Assembly (NCBI GenBank): GCA_937901285.1
Contig: CALCHI010000388.1
Span: forward strand, 1 to 6,246
Direction of reading: 5' to 3'
Source: UBA8437 sp003445035
Lineage (GTDB): Bacteria; Planctomycetota; Planctomycetia; Planctomycetales; Planctomycetaceae
DNA: 6,246 nt
Part shown: piece after piece, positions 1 through 6,246 of the stretch
Position numbering within the stretch: position 1 is the stretch's first letter
Layout of the letters: every line of letters begins with the position of its first letter
Made by a program: the position numbers and the translations under genes
The notes under the pieces: generated by a model
Seen by the model: the letters and a program-made list of their open reading frames with translations, nothing else
Told to the model about the DNA's origin: nothing
The model's database searches: none

Positions 1-178
1 TCTCACCCTCGCGGACCAGGGCCTTCATTCGGGCCTGGTCATTGACGCGGAAGCGAGATGGGGCCTTTTTAGCAGCCTTTGGCGCCACCGAGGGAGGCGT
101 TTGTGCATCAAGTGTTGCCTGGGTGGCCAGACCGACCAACAAGCTCGCAACGCCCAGTCTAATCACCATCCCGATCAT
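1..178 (-). CDS. Secreted protein, N-terminal 59 codons only (runs off the left edge)
   Basis: An open frame begins at an ATG (178-176) and continues out of the window, so only 59 residues are visible. The start is a short n-region (MIGMVIRLGV) followed by a hydrophobic stretch (ASLLVGLATQATL) and a plausible signal peptidase I site after LDA, before QTPPS; there is no lipobox cysteine. After the signal peptide comes a low-complexity linker rich in Ala, Pro and Lys (VAPKAAKKAP), then the beginning of a charged region (RFRVNDQARMKALV). I chose this start because AGGAG at 191-187 lies 8 bases upstream; a second in-frame ATG at 169 would be too far from it. A good promoter sits further upstream on the same strand. 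The gene is divergent from the TolC-like gene. I do not recognise the family; function unknown, export likely. Confidence 0.72.
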   Translation of the reverse strand, partial: MIGMVIRLGVASLLVGLATQATLDAQTPPSVAPKAAKKAPSRFRVNDQARMKALVREGE

Positions 179-186
179 CGAATCAT

Positions 187-191
187 CTCCT
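187..191 (-). promoter_or_regulatory. Shine-Dalgarno site of the left-edge secreted protein
   Basis: AGGAG on the minus strand, 8 bases before the ATG at 178. It decides between the two in-frame ATG codons (178 and 169). It is the only convincing ribosome binding site in the window; neither large gene has one. Confidence 0.65.
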
Positions 192-236
192 GGACTGCGT
201 CCGCCGGCGAAACCCAATCCTTCGCCGAATGCTTCC

Positions 237-265
237 GTAATACTACCCAGCCGGCCCGCTGTCAA
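237..265 (-). promoter_or_regulatory. Sigma70-type promoter for the left-edge secreted protein
   Basis: On the minus strand a perfect TTGACA -35 box (265-260) is followed after exactly 17 bases by TATTAC (242-237), a four-of-six match to the -10 consensus. Transcription would begin near position 230, giving a leader of about 50 bases that contains the AGGAG site. Spacing, orientation and distance to the gene all agree. Planctomycete promoters are less well characterised than those of E. coli, so activity is inferred. Confidence 0.55.
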
Positions 266-423
266 AACCCAAGCCGACCGTACCGCCCTGTGCCCCTCGT
301 GGAACCAATCCCCCCCTGACCTCAAGAGCCACTCATCCTCGATGCAGTTTCGAACCGACATTTCTTACTGGACCGGTCTATTCGTCATGACCCTACAACC
401 TGCCTGTTGACGTCCCCCCCACT

Positions 424-2844
424 GTGATACCACGCACGTCCGGATCCCCTGGTGACTCGCACCGAAGCACGACGGCGATCGACTGCGCATCTCGTCCCAA
501 ACGTGGGCGATGGGTGGCCCTGTATGGGCTGGGGCTGATCCTGGTGGTCGGGTGCACGCGAGACCATTACCGGAAAACGGCAGACGAACAGACCTACCGG
601 ATCCTCGAGGAAAAAGCCGACGACCCTCGCTGGTCCCAGGACAACTTTGACATCACCCCCGACCCCAAGAGCCGGTTCTTCGACCACAACGATCCGGACC
701 ATCCTCCACTGCCTCCCGATGATCCAGTCGCAGCCGAGTCCATGGAATCGGCCTACGGCATGCGGGGCTCGGACCTCTGGAATGAACTCGACCAGCTTGA
801 GCACGTCGAAAACCCCGAGTGGACGGTTGCCCTGGGCGGTGGACCATTCAATGGCCCCCGCACCAAACTCCCACCGATCCACAAGCTGACACTCCAGGAC
901 GCCGTCACGCTGGGGCTGATCCACAGTCGCGACTACCAGGAGCAGGTTGAGAACGTCTATCTCTCGAGCCTGTCGCTCACGTTCGAACGCTACCTGTTTG
1001 ATGTCCGCCCCCGCGCATTCGGAACAGAACCCACGGCCGGGCTCCTGGCAGGATTCACTCCGGGAGAATCCGGTCGACTGGAACTCGACAACGCCCGCGC
1101 CGGCTTCCAGCGACTGTTCCCGACCGGTGCGCAATTGATGGCGGAGATGACCAACAACACGCTCTGGATGTTTTCCAGCGGTGACAGCACCCGAACCGCC
1201 AGCGGCCTCGCCTTCTCACTCGTTCAACCCCTACTCGCGGGGTCGCAACGCGAAGTGGTCATGGAGAAACTCACGCAGGCTGAACGAAAGGCCCTGTACG
1301 CGATCCGCGACTTCGCACGATTCCGTCGCGACTTCTACGTCACGATCGTCACCGGCGAACGCGCCATACCACTGCCGGGCAATGCCGGCGGCGGCGTGCT
1401 CGCATTCCTGATCCGTGGAGAACGGAGCCCCACCGTCGGATTCTACTTCATGCTCTACCGGCTCCAGACACTCCGCAATGTCCGCTCCAACGTCGCCAGC
1501 CTGGAATCCCGGGTCAATCAGCTCAAGGCACTCGCCGAGGCCGGACTCGCCACCTCGCTGGATGTCACGCAATTGGAGAGCACCCTGCAGAGACAACGGA
1601 TGATGCTGCTGATCCGCGAACGCGTCTTCATTGACCAACTGGATCGGTTCAAACTTCAGCTCGGCCTGCCCCCCGACCTCGAACTGGATCTCGACGATTC
1701 GCTGCTGGAACCCTTCCGGCTGACCACTTCGGCTCACAAGATCCTCGAGGCTCACCTCAACACGTTCTCCCGGGCGCTCAACGCCGTCGGTCCAGACCCG
1801 CAACCCCAGGACTACCGGCCCGTCTTCGACGCCCTCACCACATTCCGAAAGCAACTCGATGAGAACCTGGGAGAATTCGACTCATATTTTGAACAGCTCG
1901 AAGAGGTGATCTCGCGCCGCAAGCAGACGATGACGAAAGCGCAACAGTCTGACCTGGACCAGATCTTGGCCGAGGATCTCACCCGGTTCACGGACCTCCG
2001 CAAACGACTCGGTGATCTGCCCACCACGATCACCTCCCTGCAGAAGAGATCACAAACGTCGCTCGACAAGGACGGAGCGACCGCTCTTTCCCGAGATCTC
2101 GTGCTACTGCGTGCCCGGTTGTTGAGAACCACCAGGGAACTCTCCAGCCTGCTGGTCACCGTGCGGCTGGAACTGATCGAAACCGAACAGGTCGACCTGA
2201 CGTTGGCCAGTGCCGTCGAGACCGCGCTGGACAATCGTGTCGACCTGATGAATCGCCGCGCGTTCGTGATGGACGCCCGACGACGGATTGAACTCGCTGC
2301 CAACCAGTTGCAGGCGACCCTCGATCTCGTGGCTGAGGGGGAAGCCAACACCAAGGCCCTGGAGGACAACGGCAAACCGTTCGATTTCCGGGGCAGCCAG
2401 AGCGACTTCCGCGTGGGAGTGCGGCTGACCACACCACTCGACCGCCAGCAACAACGCAACAACTTCCGGGCCTCGCAGGTCTCCTACCAACGCGCCCGCA
2501 GGAACTACATGGCCGCCGAGGACCAGGTGAAGCTCGACGTCCGGTACGCCCACCGGCGGGTCGTCATGAAGCAACGCGTGTTTGAAATCAACCGCCGCGC
2601 GGTCCGGGTGGCTGCCAGAGAATTGGACCAGGCGGTCGAATTCGCTGCCCGTCCGCCGCGCCCCGGTCAGCAGGCCGGTGACGGGGCCTCGCAGGGAGTC
2701 AACATCTCGCGTGCCCTCGACAACCTGCTCGAGGCACAAAACGAGCTGATCGAGACGTGGGTCGATTTCGAGACGAGCCGCCACGCGCTGTATCGTGACA
2801 CCGGCACGATGAAGATCGACGCAGAGGGACGCTGGGTTCGGTGA
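424..2844 (+). CDS. TolC-family outer membrane efflux lipoprotein with enlarged helical insert
   Basis: An 806-residue protein likely forming the trimeric outer membrane channel of a tripartite efflux or type I-like export system. Residues 23-43 form a basic then hydrophobic signal, ending in lipobox VVGC with Cys44; Thr at +2 suits outer membrane sorting. Residues 45-150 are an acidic, Pro-rich extension (for example DPDHPPLPPDDP) that I associate with planctomycete homologues. The first outer-membrane-efflux repeat starts at LTLQDAV (155) and runs to about 430; the second starts at VDLTLASAVETALDNR (590) and contains the transmembrane-strand signature VGVRLTTPLDR (664-674). TolC proteins are usually 430-500 residues; the excess is the N-terminal extension, a Gly-rich segment at 310-338 and a helical insert at about 433-580. 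The GTG start at 424 has no Shine-Dalgarno site; the next in-frame candidate (GTG 514) would remove the basic part of the signal, so 424 is preferred. It converges with the adaptor gene, a likely partner. Substrate unknown. Confidence 0.9.
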   Translation: MIPRTSGSPGDSHRSTTAIDCASRPKRGRWVALYGLGLILVVGCTRDHYRKTADEQTYRILEEKADDPRWSQDNFDITPDPKSRFFDHNDPDHPPLPPDDPVAAESMESAYGMRGSDLWNELDQLEHVENPEWTVALGGGPFNGPRTKLPPIHKLTLQDAVTLGLIHSRDYQEQVENVYLSSLSLTFERYLFDVRPRAFGTEPTAGLLAGFTPGESGRLELDNARAGFQRLFPTGAQLMAEMTNNTLWMFSSGDSTRTASGLAFSLVQPLLAGSQREVVMEKLTQAERKALYAIRDFARFRRDFYVTIVTGERAIPLPGNAGGGVLAFLIRGERSPTVGFYFMLYRLQTLRNVRSNVASLESRVNQLKALAEAGLATSLDVTQLESTLQRQRMMLLIRERVFIDQLDRFKLQLGLPPDLELDLDDSLLEPFRLTTSAHKILEAHLNTFSRALNAVGPDPQPQDYRPVFDALTTFRKQLDENLGEFDSYFEQLEEVISRRKQTMTKAQQSDLDQILAEDLTRFTDLRKRLGDLPTTITSLQKRSQTSLDKDGATALSRDLVLLRARLLRTTRELSSLLVTVRLELIETEQVDLTLASAVETALDNRVDLMNRRAFVMDARRRIELAANQLQATLDLVAEGEANTKALEDNGKPFDFRGSQSDFRVGVRLTTPLDRQQQRNNFRASQVSYQRARRNYMAAEDQVKLDVRYAHRRVVMKQRVFEINRRAVRVAARELDQAVEFAARPPRPGQQAGDGASQGVNISRALDNLLEAQNELIETWVDFETSRHALYRDTGTMKIDAEGRWVR

Positions 2845-2866
2845 CGGAGGTTCTGCCTGGCGGCGC

Positions 2867-5512
2867 CTACCGCAATTGCCCACGATCAACGCTCATCGGG
2901 TTGGTCACCACGAGATCGCCTTGGCGAACTCCCGACCTGACCTCGACGTGCTGCGAGGTCCGCAGCCCGGACACGATCGCCTGGCGTCGGATCCCCTGTT
3001 TCGTGCGTACATAGCAGAAGGTCCCACGCCCGTCCTCAAGCACGGCCCGGCTCGGCACCCTCAGGACATCGTCTCGCTTCACCTTCACCTTGACGAGCGC
3101 CGTCTCGCCCGGCATGGGCACCGGGACATCCCGTGCCTCCGGCGTGCCGATCGAGACCAGCACAGACGCCTGGGCCTTGTTGTTCCGCCCCGAAGATGTC
3201 TCCGAAAGCACCCGGGACACGCGGCCGGGCAATTCGCGTCGCGTGTCCCCGCGGACGTGAATCCGTGCCGCCTGGCCCGTCTCCATCAGGTCCGTTCGTC
3301 CCGAGTTCAACCGGACGGTCGCCGGCCCACCACTGGACGGTGCGAGCACCAGGAGAGGCTGACCGGGATGCACCACGCTGCCGGCACCAACACGTCCGGT
3401 GTCCGCCCCCGCCGACGGAGCGGGCACATAGCGGACCACCACGCCGTCACGTGTCGCCTTGACCGTCGAGGCCGCCAACTGGCGTTTCCAGCGTGTCAAC
3501 CGCGCGGTCTCCATCTGCTGGGCAGTGGACAGCGCCACCTCGTTGGCCATCTCGCGAGCCACCAAGGCTGCGGTTTCACGCTGGATCCGAGCCAACTCGT
3601 TCTTGGCCGATGCGTGTTGCGACTCCCGCCGCTTCATCTCACGGACGCGGGTGTGATCGATGAGCAGTCCCAGTCGGCCACGCGCCTCCTTCAACTTGTT
3701 CTCCACCTCGGTCACCACCAGGCGGTCTGCTTCGAGTGCGGCGCGAGTGATGTAGCCTTTCTTGAGCACCCGCTCGGCCCACACCAACCGAGTACTCGCC
3801 CTTCTCTGGTCCTCGATCAACCCACCGATCTCGCGATCCAGGACACCGCGTGATTGCACGAACGTCATCTCCTGGAATTCCTCGAGATCCAGTGTCGCGG
3901 TCTCGACGGCCAACTTCGCCGCCGAGATGTTCCTGCGAGATTTTGACCGCACATCTGCCAATCGACGCTGCTGGGCCGACAAGGCTGCTGCCGCCCGCGC
4001 GACCGTCACCGCCTGGCCCGAGATATCTGCCTCGAGCGATTCCGTGTCGAATTCCACGAGCGTTTCACCGGCCTTGACGACGGTGCCCGGTTTGATGATC
4101 CGAGAGATCACCGCCGGCCGGTCTGACACCAACCGCACCGGGAGACCATCGGCACGTTCGACCTGGCCTCGTTCAAACAAGTGACCTTCCACACGACCGC
4201 TTGTCACCGGTTGTGTCTGGACCGCGGCCGCCGGATCATCATTGGCCACCTCGATCTTCAGGCTCACCGGTTGCCCAACCCAATGGGCGGTCGAGGAGAG
4301 GACCGGAAGCACGACCTCGACCCGGCGCTCCTGTGGTGACGTGCGGTCCAACGCGTTGACCCGAGACACCGTGCCATGGAATTCCACCGAACCGGCACCC
4401 TCGTCAGCCACGCGAACGGTGACCGGCTGTCCAACCCGCACACGCGTGCCATCGGCCCCGGAAAGTGTCGCCTGCACGCGGGATCGGAGGCGTCCGGCCA
4501 GCATCACCACGGGTTCCCACTTCCGCAATTCATCCCCCGGTCGTCGCAACGGGCCACGGACCGTGGATGTGCCGCCGCCCGGGATGGCAACGACCGGATG
4601 CAACACGATCCCGTCGTGTGGCGCGACAATGGTCGCCTGGCCACGACGATTTTCCAGTTGTTTCAGTTGGCCCACCAACGCCTCGACCGAGAGTTGGCTC
4701 GCGGCCAATCGCCGGGCCTGTGTCTTCCTGGCCGCGCCGGCATCGGCCGACGCCTGTTCGAGACGCTCGGCCACCTCGGCCAAGGCGGCGTCGAGTTCCA
4801 GGAGCTTACGCGTGTGACGCGATGTCTTCAGTCGTTTCAATTCGCGTGCGGACGCATCACTCCGGGCCCGAGCACGATCCACGGCGGCCTGGTCACCCTG
4901 CACCTGTCCGGGAGCCAACAGACCACGATCAGCCAAGCCACGAGCACGGGCCAGCCGCTCGTTGGCCAGTTCCAGTTTTCTGGCCGCCAAGGACACATCA
5001 CGGTTCAGGCGAGCCGTGTCGTGCACCAGGTCCCCATCGAGATACCTCGTGCGGTCCAGCCGGGCCAGCGTAACAGCCAGTTCGGCCGCCTCGGTTTCAC
5101 GAGCCAACGTGTTTTCCTGGATGATCCCGTTCTGACGCGCCACCTCCCGAGCGGCACGGGCGGCGGCCAACTTGATCCGAATCTCGTGAATCGACTGGTC
5201 CAGTTCGGTCGTGTCCAGCCGAGCCAGCACATCGCCTTTGCGAACGCGCTCACCATGGGGCACGACGTTCAACACGGTCGCTCCCCCCTCGATCAGGCAC
5301 GGAACCGGGGTCGCACCGGTCGCCTCAACACGCCCGGTCGCGCGGACCTGGCGTCCGACGACCTCGGACTCATCGGCCACCGAATCCGTGTAACTCGACA
5401 AACCGAGAACCACGAACGCGACCACGATCAAAGGCGGCAACAGCCCGAACACAACGCGGGCCGCCCGATCACGCAGATCGGGATCATGAGACGGGGATTC
5501 GGGTGAGTGCAT
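2867..5512 (-). CDS. Tandem (double) HlyD/AcrA-type periplasmic adaptor protein
   Basis: An 881-residue membrane fusion protein that should bridge an inner-membrane pump and a TolC-type channel. Residues 1-20 are cytoplasmic, and one transmembrane anchor lies at about 22-40. Unit 1: first lipoyl half 70-100 (VRKGDVLARLD), helical hairpin about 101-292, second lipoyl half (IVAPHDGIVL, 295-304) and beta-barrel about 343-424 (GTVSRVN; VGQPVSLKIEV). Unit 2: first lipoyl half 459-489 (VKAGETLVEFD), hairpin about 496-681, second lipoyl half (VKATRDGVVV, 684-693), barrel about 731-812 (GRVSRVL) and membrane-proximal domain 813-872 (VLRVPSRAVLEDG, then RQAIVSGL). Typical family members have one such unit in 350-450 residues. 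Asp100 and Asp489, and Asp300 and Asp689, are both 389 apart, so the two hairpins have equal length. The ATG at 5512 has no Shine-Dalgarno site, and an in-frame stop at 5536-5534 rules out a much longer start. The stop codon lies 22 bp from that of the convergent TolC-like gene. The pump partner is not in the window. Confidence 0.9.
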   Translation of the reverse strand: MHSPESPSHDPDLRDRAARVVFGLLPPLIVVAFVVLGLSSYTDSVADESEVVGRQVRATGRVEATGATPVPCLIEGGATVLNVVPHGERVRKGDVLARLDTTELDQSIHEIRIKLAAARAAREVARQNGIIQENTLARETEAAELAVTLARLDRTRYLDGDLVHDTARLNRDVSLAARKLELANERLARARGLADRGLLAPGQVQGDQAAVDRARARSDASARELKRLKTSRHTRKLLELDAALAEVAERLEQASADAGAARKTQARRLAASQLSVEALVGQLKQLENRRGQATIVAPHDGIVLHPVVAIPGGGTSTVRGPLRRPGDELRKWEPVVMLAGRLRSRVQATLSGADGTRVRVGQPVTVRVADEGAGSVEFHGTVSRVNALDRTSPQERRVEVVLPVLSSTAHWVGQPVSLKIEVANDDPAAAVQTQPVTSGRVEGHLFERGQVERADGLPVRLVSDRPAVISRIIKPGTVVKAGETLVEFDTESLEADISGQAVTVARAAAALSAQQRRLADVRSKSRRNISAAKLAVETATLDLEEFQEMTFVQSRGVLDREIGGLIEDQRRASTRLVWAERVLKKGYITRAALEADRLVVTEVENKLKEARGRLGLLIDHTRVREMKRRESQHASAKNELARIQRETAALVAREMANEVALSTAQQMETARLTRWKRQLAASTVKATRDGVVVRYVPAPSAGADTGRVGAGSVVHPGQPLLVLAPSSGGPATVRLNSGRTDLMETGQAARIHVRGDTRRELPGRVSRVLSETSSGRNNKAQASVLVSIGTPEARDVPVPMPGETALVKVKVKRDDVLRVPSRAVLEDGRGTFCYVRTKQGIRRQAIVSGLRTSQHVEVRSGVRQGDLVVTNPMSVDRGQLR

Positions 5513-5580
5513 CAGGTGGGCAAATCTGTGTGGTCAACGTCCATGTTGATCTGTGGCGTCGGTGGAGCCGAAAAAGGCGA

Positions 5581-5625
5581 GGTACCAGCCCCGTCGCGTG
5601 GTGCGAGGAGGCTGACACTGGTATC
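5581..5625. other. Weak inverted repeat in the adaptor leader
   Basis: GGTACCAG (5581-5588) and CTGGTATC (5618-5625) are near-perfect inverted repeats around a 29-base GC-rich loop, within the untranslated stretch before the adaptor gene. In the minus-strand transcript the stem has six contiguous pairs plus one beyond a mismatch. It could be a leader hairpin or a binding site, but may be chance. I see no other structure or gene in 5513-5776 apart from the candidate promoter. Confidence 0.2.
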
Positions 5626-5695
5626 GGCCCATTCCGGGATGAGGTCCCAAGGTGGGCATGACGTCAGATCAAAATCGGTACATCCGTTCAACCGC

Positions 5696-5725
5696 TTTAT
5701 ATTCTACAACCATTCCAATTGTCCA
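5696..5725 (-). promoter_or_regulatory. Candidate promoter of the double-adaptor gene
   Basis: On the minus strand TGGACA (5725-5720, five of six matches to the -35 consensus) is followed after 18 bases by TATAAA (5701-5696, five of six matches to the -10 consensus), in a locally AT-rich patch of an otherwise GC-rich region. It would give a transcript starting near 5689 with a leader of about 175 bases before the ATG at 5512. It lies downstream of the citrate synthase fragment, so the adaptor would not depend on read-through from the scar. Confidence 0.4.
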
Positions 5726-5776
5726 GATCAGCCAATTCCCCCGGAACGGACACCACGGCCTCAGTTGGGTGGGCGT

Positions 5777-5890
5777 CTAACGATCCGCCACCGGAACGTA
5801 ATCCCGAAGCGTCGGGCCGGTGTAAACCTGTCGGGGCCGATTGATCCGGCTACCGGGATCGTCCCTGAGTTCCTTGAGGTGAGCGATCCA
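5777..5890 (-). pseudogene. gltA: Citrate synthase, isolated C-terminal fragment (37 codons and stop)
   Basis: Read on the minus strand from 5890 to the TAG at 5779-5777, this encodes WIAHLKELRDD, then RINRPRQVYTG and RDYVPVADR. It matches the extreme C-terminus of type II citrate synthase: the E. coli enzyme ends GWIAHWSEMHSDG, then KIARPRQLYTG and KRDF. The arginines of the RPRQ-type segment belong to the conserved tail of the enzyme. Upstream the frame runs only to a TAA at 5911-5909 and the recognisable similarity stops at about the Trp codon, where the opposite strand begins to encode a helix-turn-helix. About nine tenths of the gene is absent and there is no start codon, so this fragment cannot be a working enzyme. 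It is either the remnant of a gene destroyed by an insertion or deletion, or a displaced 3' end left by an element that integrates into gltA. Confidence 0.85.
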
Positions 5891-6230
5891 GCGGGACGGC
5901 CGTAGTCGTTACCGGATCAGCCTCAACACCGGCATCCCGCAGGGGCAGTTGTCGCGGTTCATGCACAACAAGGGCGGGTTGTCGCTGAGGTCGATTGACC
6001 GGTTGTGCGACGTGGTGCGAGCTGCCGGAGTGCCCCCGCAAGGACTCGAACAATCAGAGAATTTCCCGAGACGTGTGCAAGTTTCAAGGACAGGCGGTGC
6101 GAAATCCGGTGCAGTTGACCGCGAAAACGCCCGAATCGACCCCGAACTGGTCCAGGTGATCGAAGTCTGGGACACCCTGCCGCCGGCGATCCGCGAGGCG
6201 ATCCTGGCGATGCTCAGGGCGGTCGAGTGA
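5883..6230 (+). pseudogene. XRE-type helix-turn-helix fragment joined to an integrase-like tail
   Basis: The frame opens after a TGA at 5880-5882 and ends at TGA 6228-6230. Codons from 5883 to about 6017 encode AIQRDGRSRYR, then ISLNTGIPQGQLSRFMHNK and GGLSLRSIDRLCDVV. This is a near-complete Cro/C1-type helix-turn-helix, with the recognition-helix region around QGQLSRFM. There is no ATG or GTG before or within the domain; the first usable start is a TTG at 5949, inside it, so the N-terminus has been lost at the junction with the citrate synthase fragment. From about 6033 the sequence changes character (VPPQGLEQSENFP, then GGAKSGAV, then LPPAIREAILAML); I associate this pattern with the C-terminal tail of planctomycete tyrosine integrases, from memory and without a search. 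No catalytic integrase motifs are present. The likeliest reading is a deletion fusion of an HTH gene and an integrase tail in a decayed element. A functional small HTH protein with a non-canonical start is possible but less likely. Confidence 0.6.
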
Positions 6231-6246
6231 GCCAGCCGGAGGCCTC

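Noticed and set aside
407..412. TTGACG as a -35 box for the TolC-like gene
   Set aside because: There is no -10 box at a suitable distance, and a start of transcription there would fall inside the coding region after the GTG.
385..1134. A 249-codon minus-strand open frame opposite the TolC-like gene
   Set aside because: It is antisense to a well-supported coding region, has no recognisable domain and an amino-acid composition typical of a GC-rich shadow frame.
2845..2880. Bidirectional terminator between the convergent genes
   Set aside because: Only a four-pair GCGG/CCGC stem is visible, with no T-run on either side, so it is too weak to call.
2876..3853. A 325-codon plus-strand open frame opposite the adaptor gene
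   Set aside because: It is rich in His, Arg, Pro and Gly without any domain pattern, and the minus strand encodes clear adaptor motifs throughout; it is a shadow frame.
4376..5506. A 376-codon plus-strand open frame opposite the first adaptor unit
   Set aside because: It has no recognisable family and lies entirely over the lipoyl and hairpin coding sequence of the minus-strand gene; its length reflects high GC content.
5507..5905. A 132-codon plus-strand open frame between the adaptor gene and the HTH fragment
   Set aside because: It runs antisense through the citrate synthase fragment and the adaptor leader, and no domain is recognisable.
6031..6062. tRNA-like 3' half on the minus strand (TTCGAGT resembling a T-loop, then a run of G)
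   Set aside because: The T-stem does not pair and no matching 5' acceptor, D-arm or anticodon arm is found in the adjoining 80 bases.

Overview
The window looks like chromosomal DNA from a member of the Planctomycetota. It is GC-rich. The TolC-like lipoprotein has the long acidic, proline-rich N-terminal extension that I associate with planctomycete outer membrane efflux proteins, and the right edge carries a helix-turn-helix plus integrase-tail signature that I associate with planctomycete mobile elements. The assignment rests on recognition from memory, not on a search.

Layout, left to right. (1) Positions 1-178, minus strand: the first 59 codons of a secreted protein that runs off the left edge, with a clear ribosome binding site and a good sigma70-type promoter at 237-265. 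(2) Positions 179-423: a divergent intergenic region of 245 bp; beyond that promoter only a weak plus-strand candidate (CCGACA, 18-base spacer, TATTCG, ending at 384) is visible. (3) Positions 424-2844, plus strand: an 806-residue TolC-family outer membrane lipoprotein, enlarged by a helical insert between its two repeats. (4) Positions 2867-5512, minus strand, converging on the TolC gene with 22 bp between stop codons: an 881-residue HlyD/AcrA-type periplasmic adaptor made of two complete adaptor units in tandem in one chain. (5) Positions 5513-5776: a leader or intergenic region holding a candidate promoter for the adaptor. (6) Positions 5777-5890, minus strand: an isolated 3' end of a citrate synthase gene (37 codons plus stop). 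(7) Positions 5883-6230, plus strand: a start-less fragment encoding an XRE-type helix-turn-helix joined to what looks like the tail of a planctomycete tyrosine integrase.

How it fits together. The TolC-like protein and the double adaptor are plausible outer membrane and periplasmic parts of one tripartite efflux or secretion machine; no inner-membrane pump (RND, ABC or MFS) is present in the window. The fused adaptor is the most interesting object: three copies would supply the six hairpins that usually meet a TolC trimer. The right end is a mobile-element scar, in which a broken citrate synthase end abuts a broken HTH/integrase fragment. It may mark an attachment site in the 3' end of a housekeeping gene, comparable to phage 21 and e14 in icd of E. 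coli.
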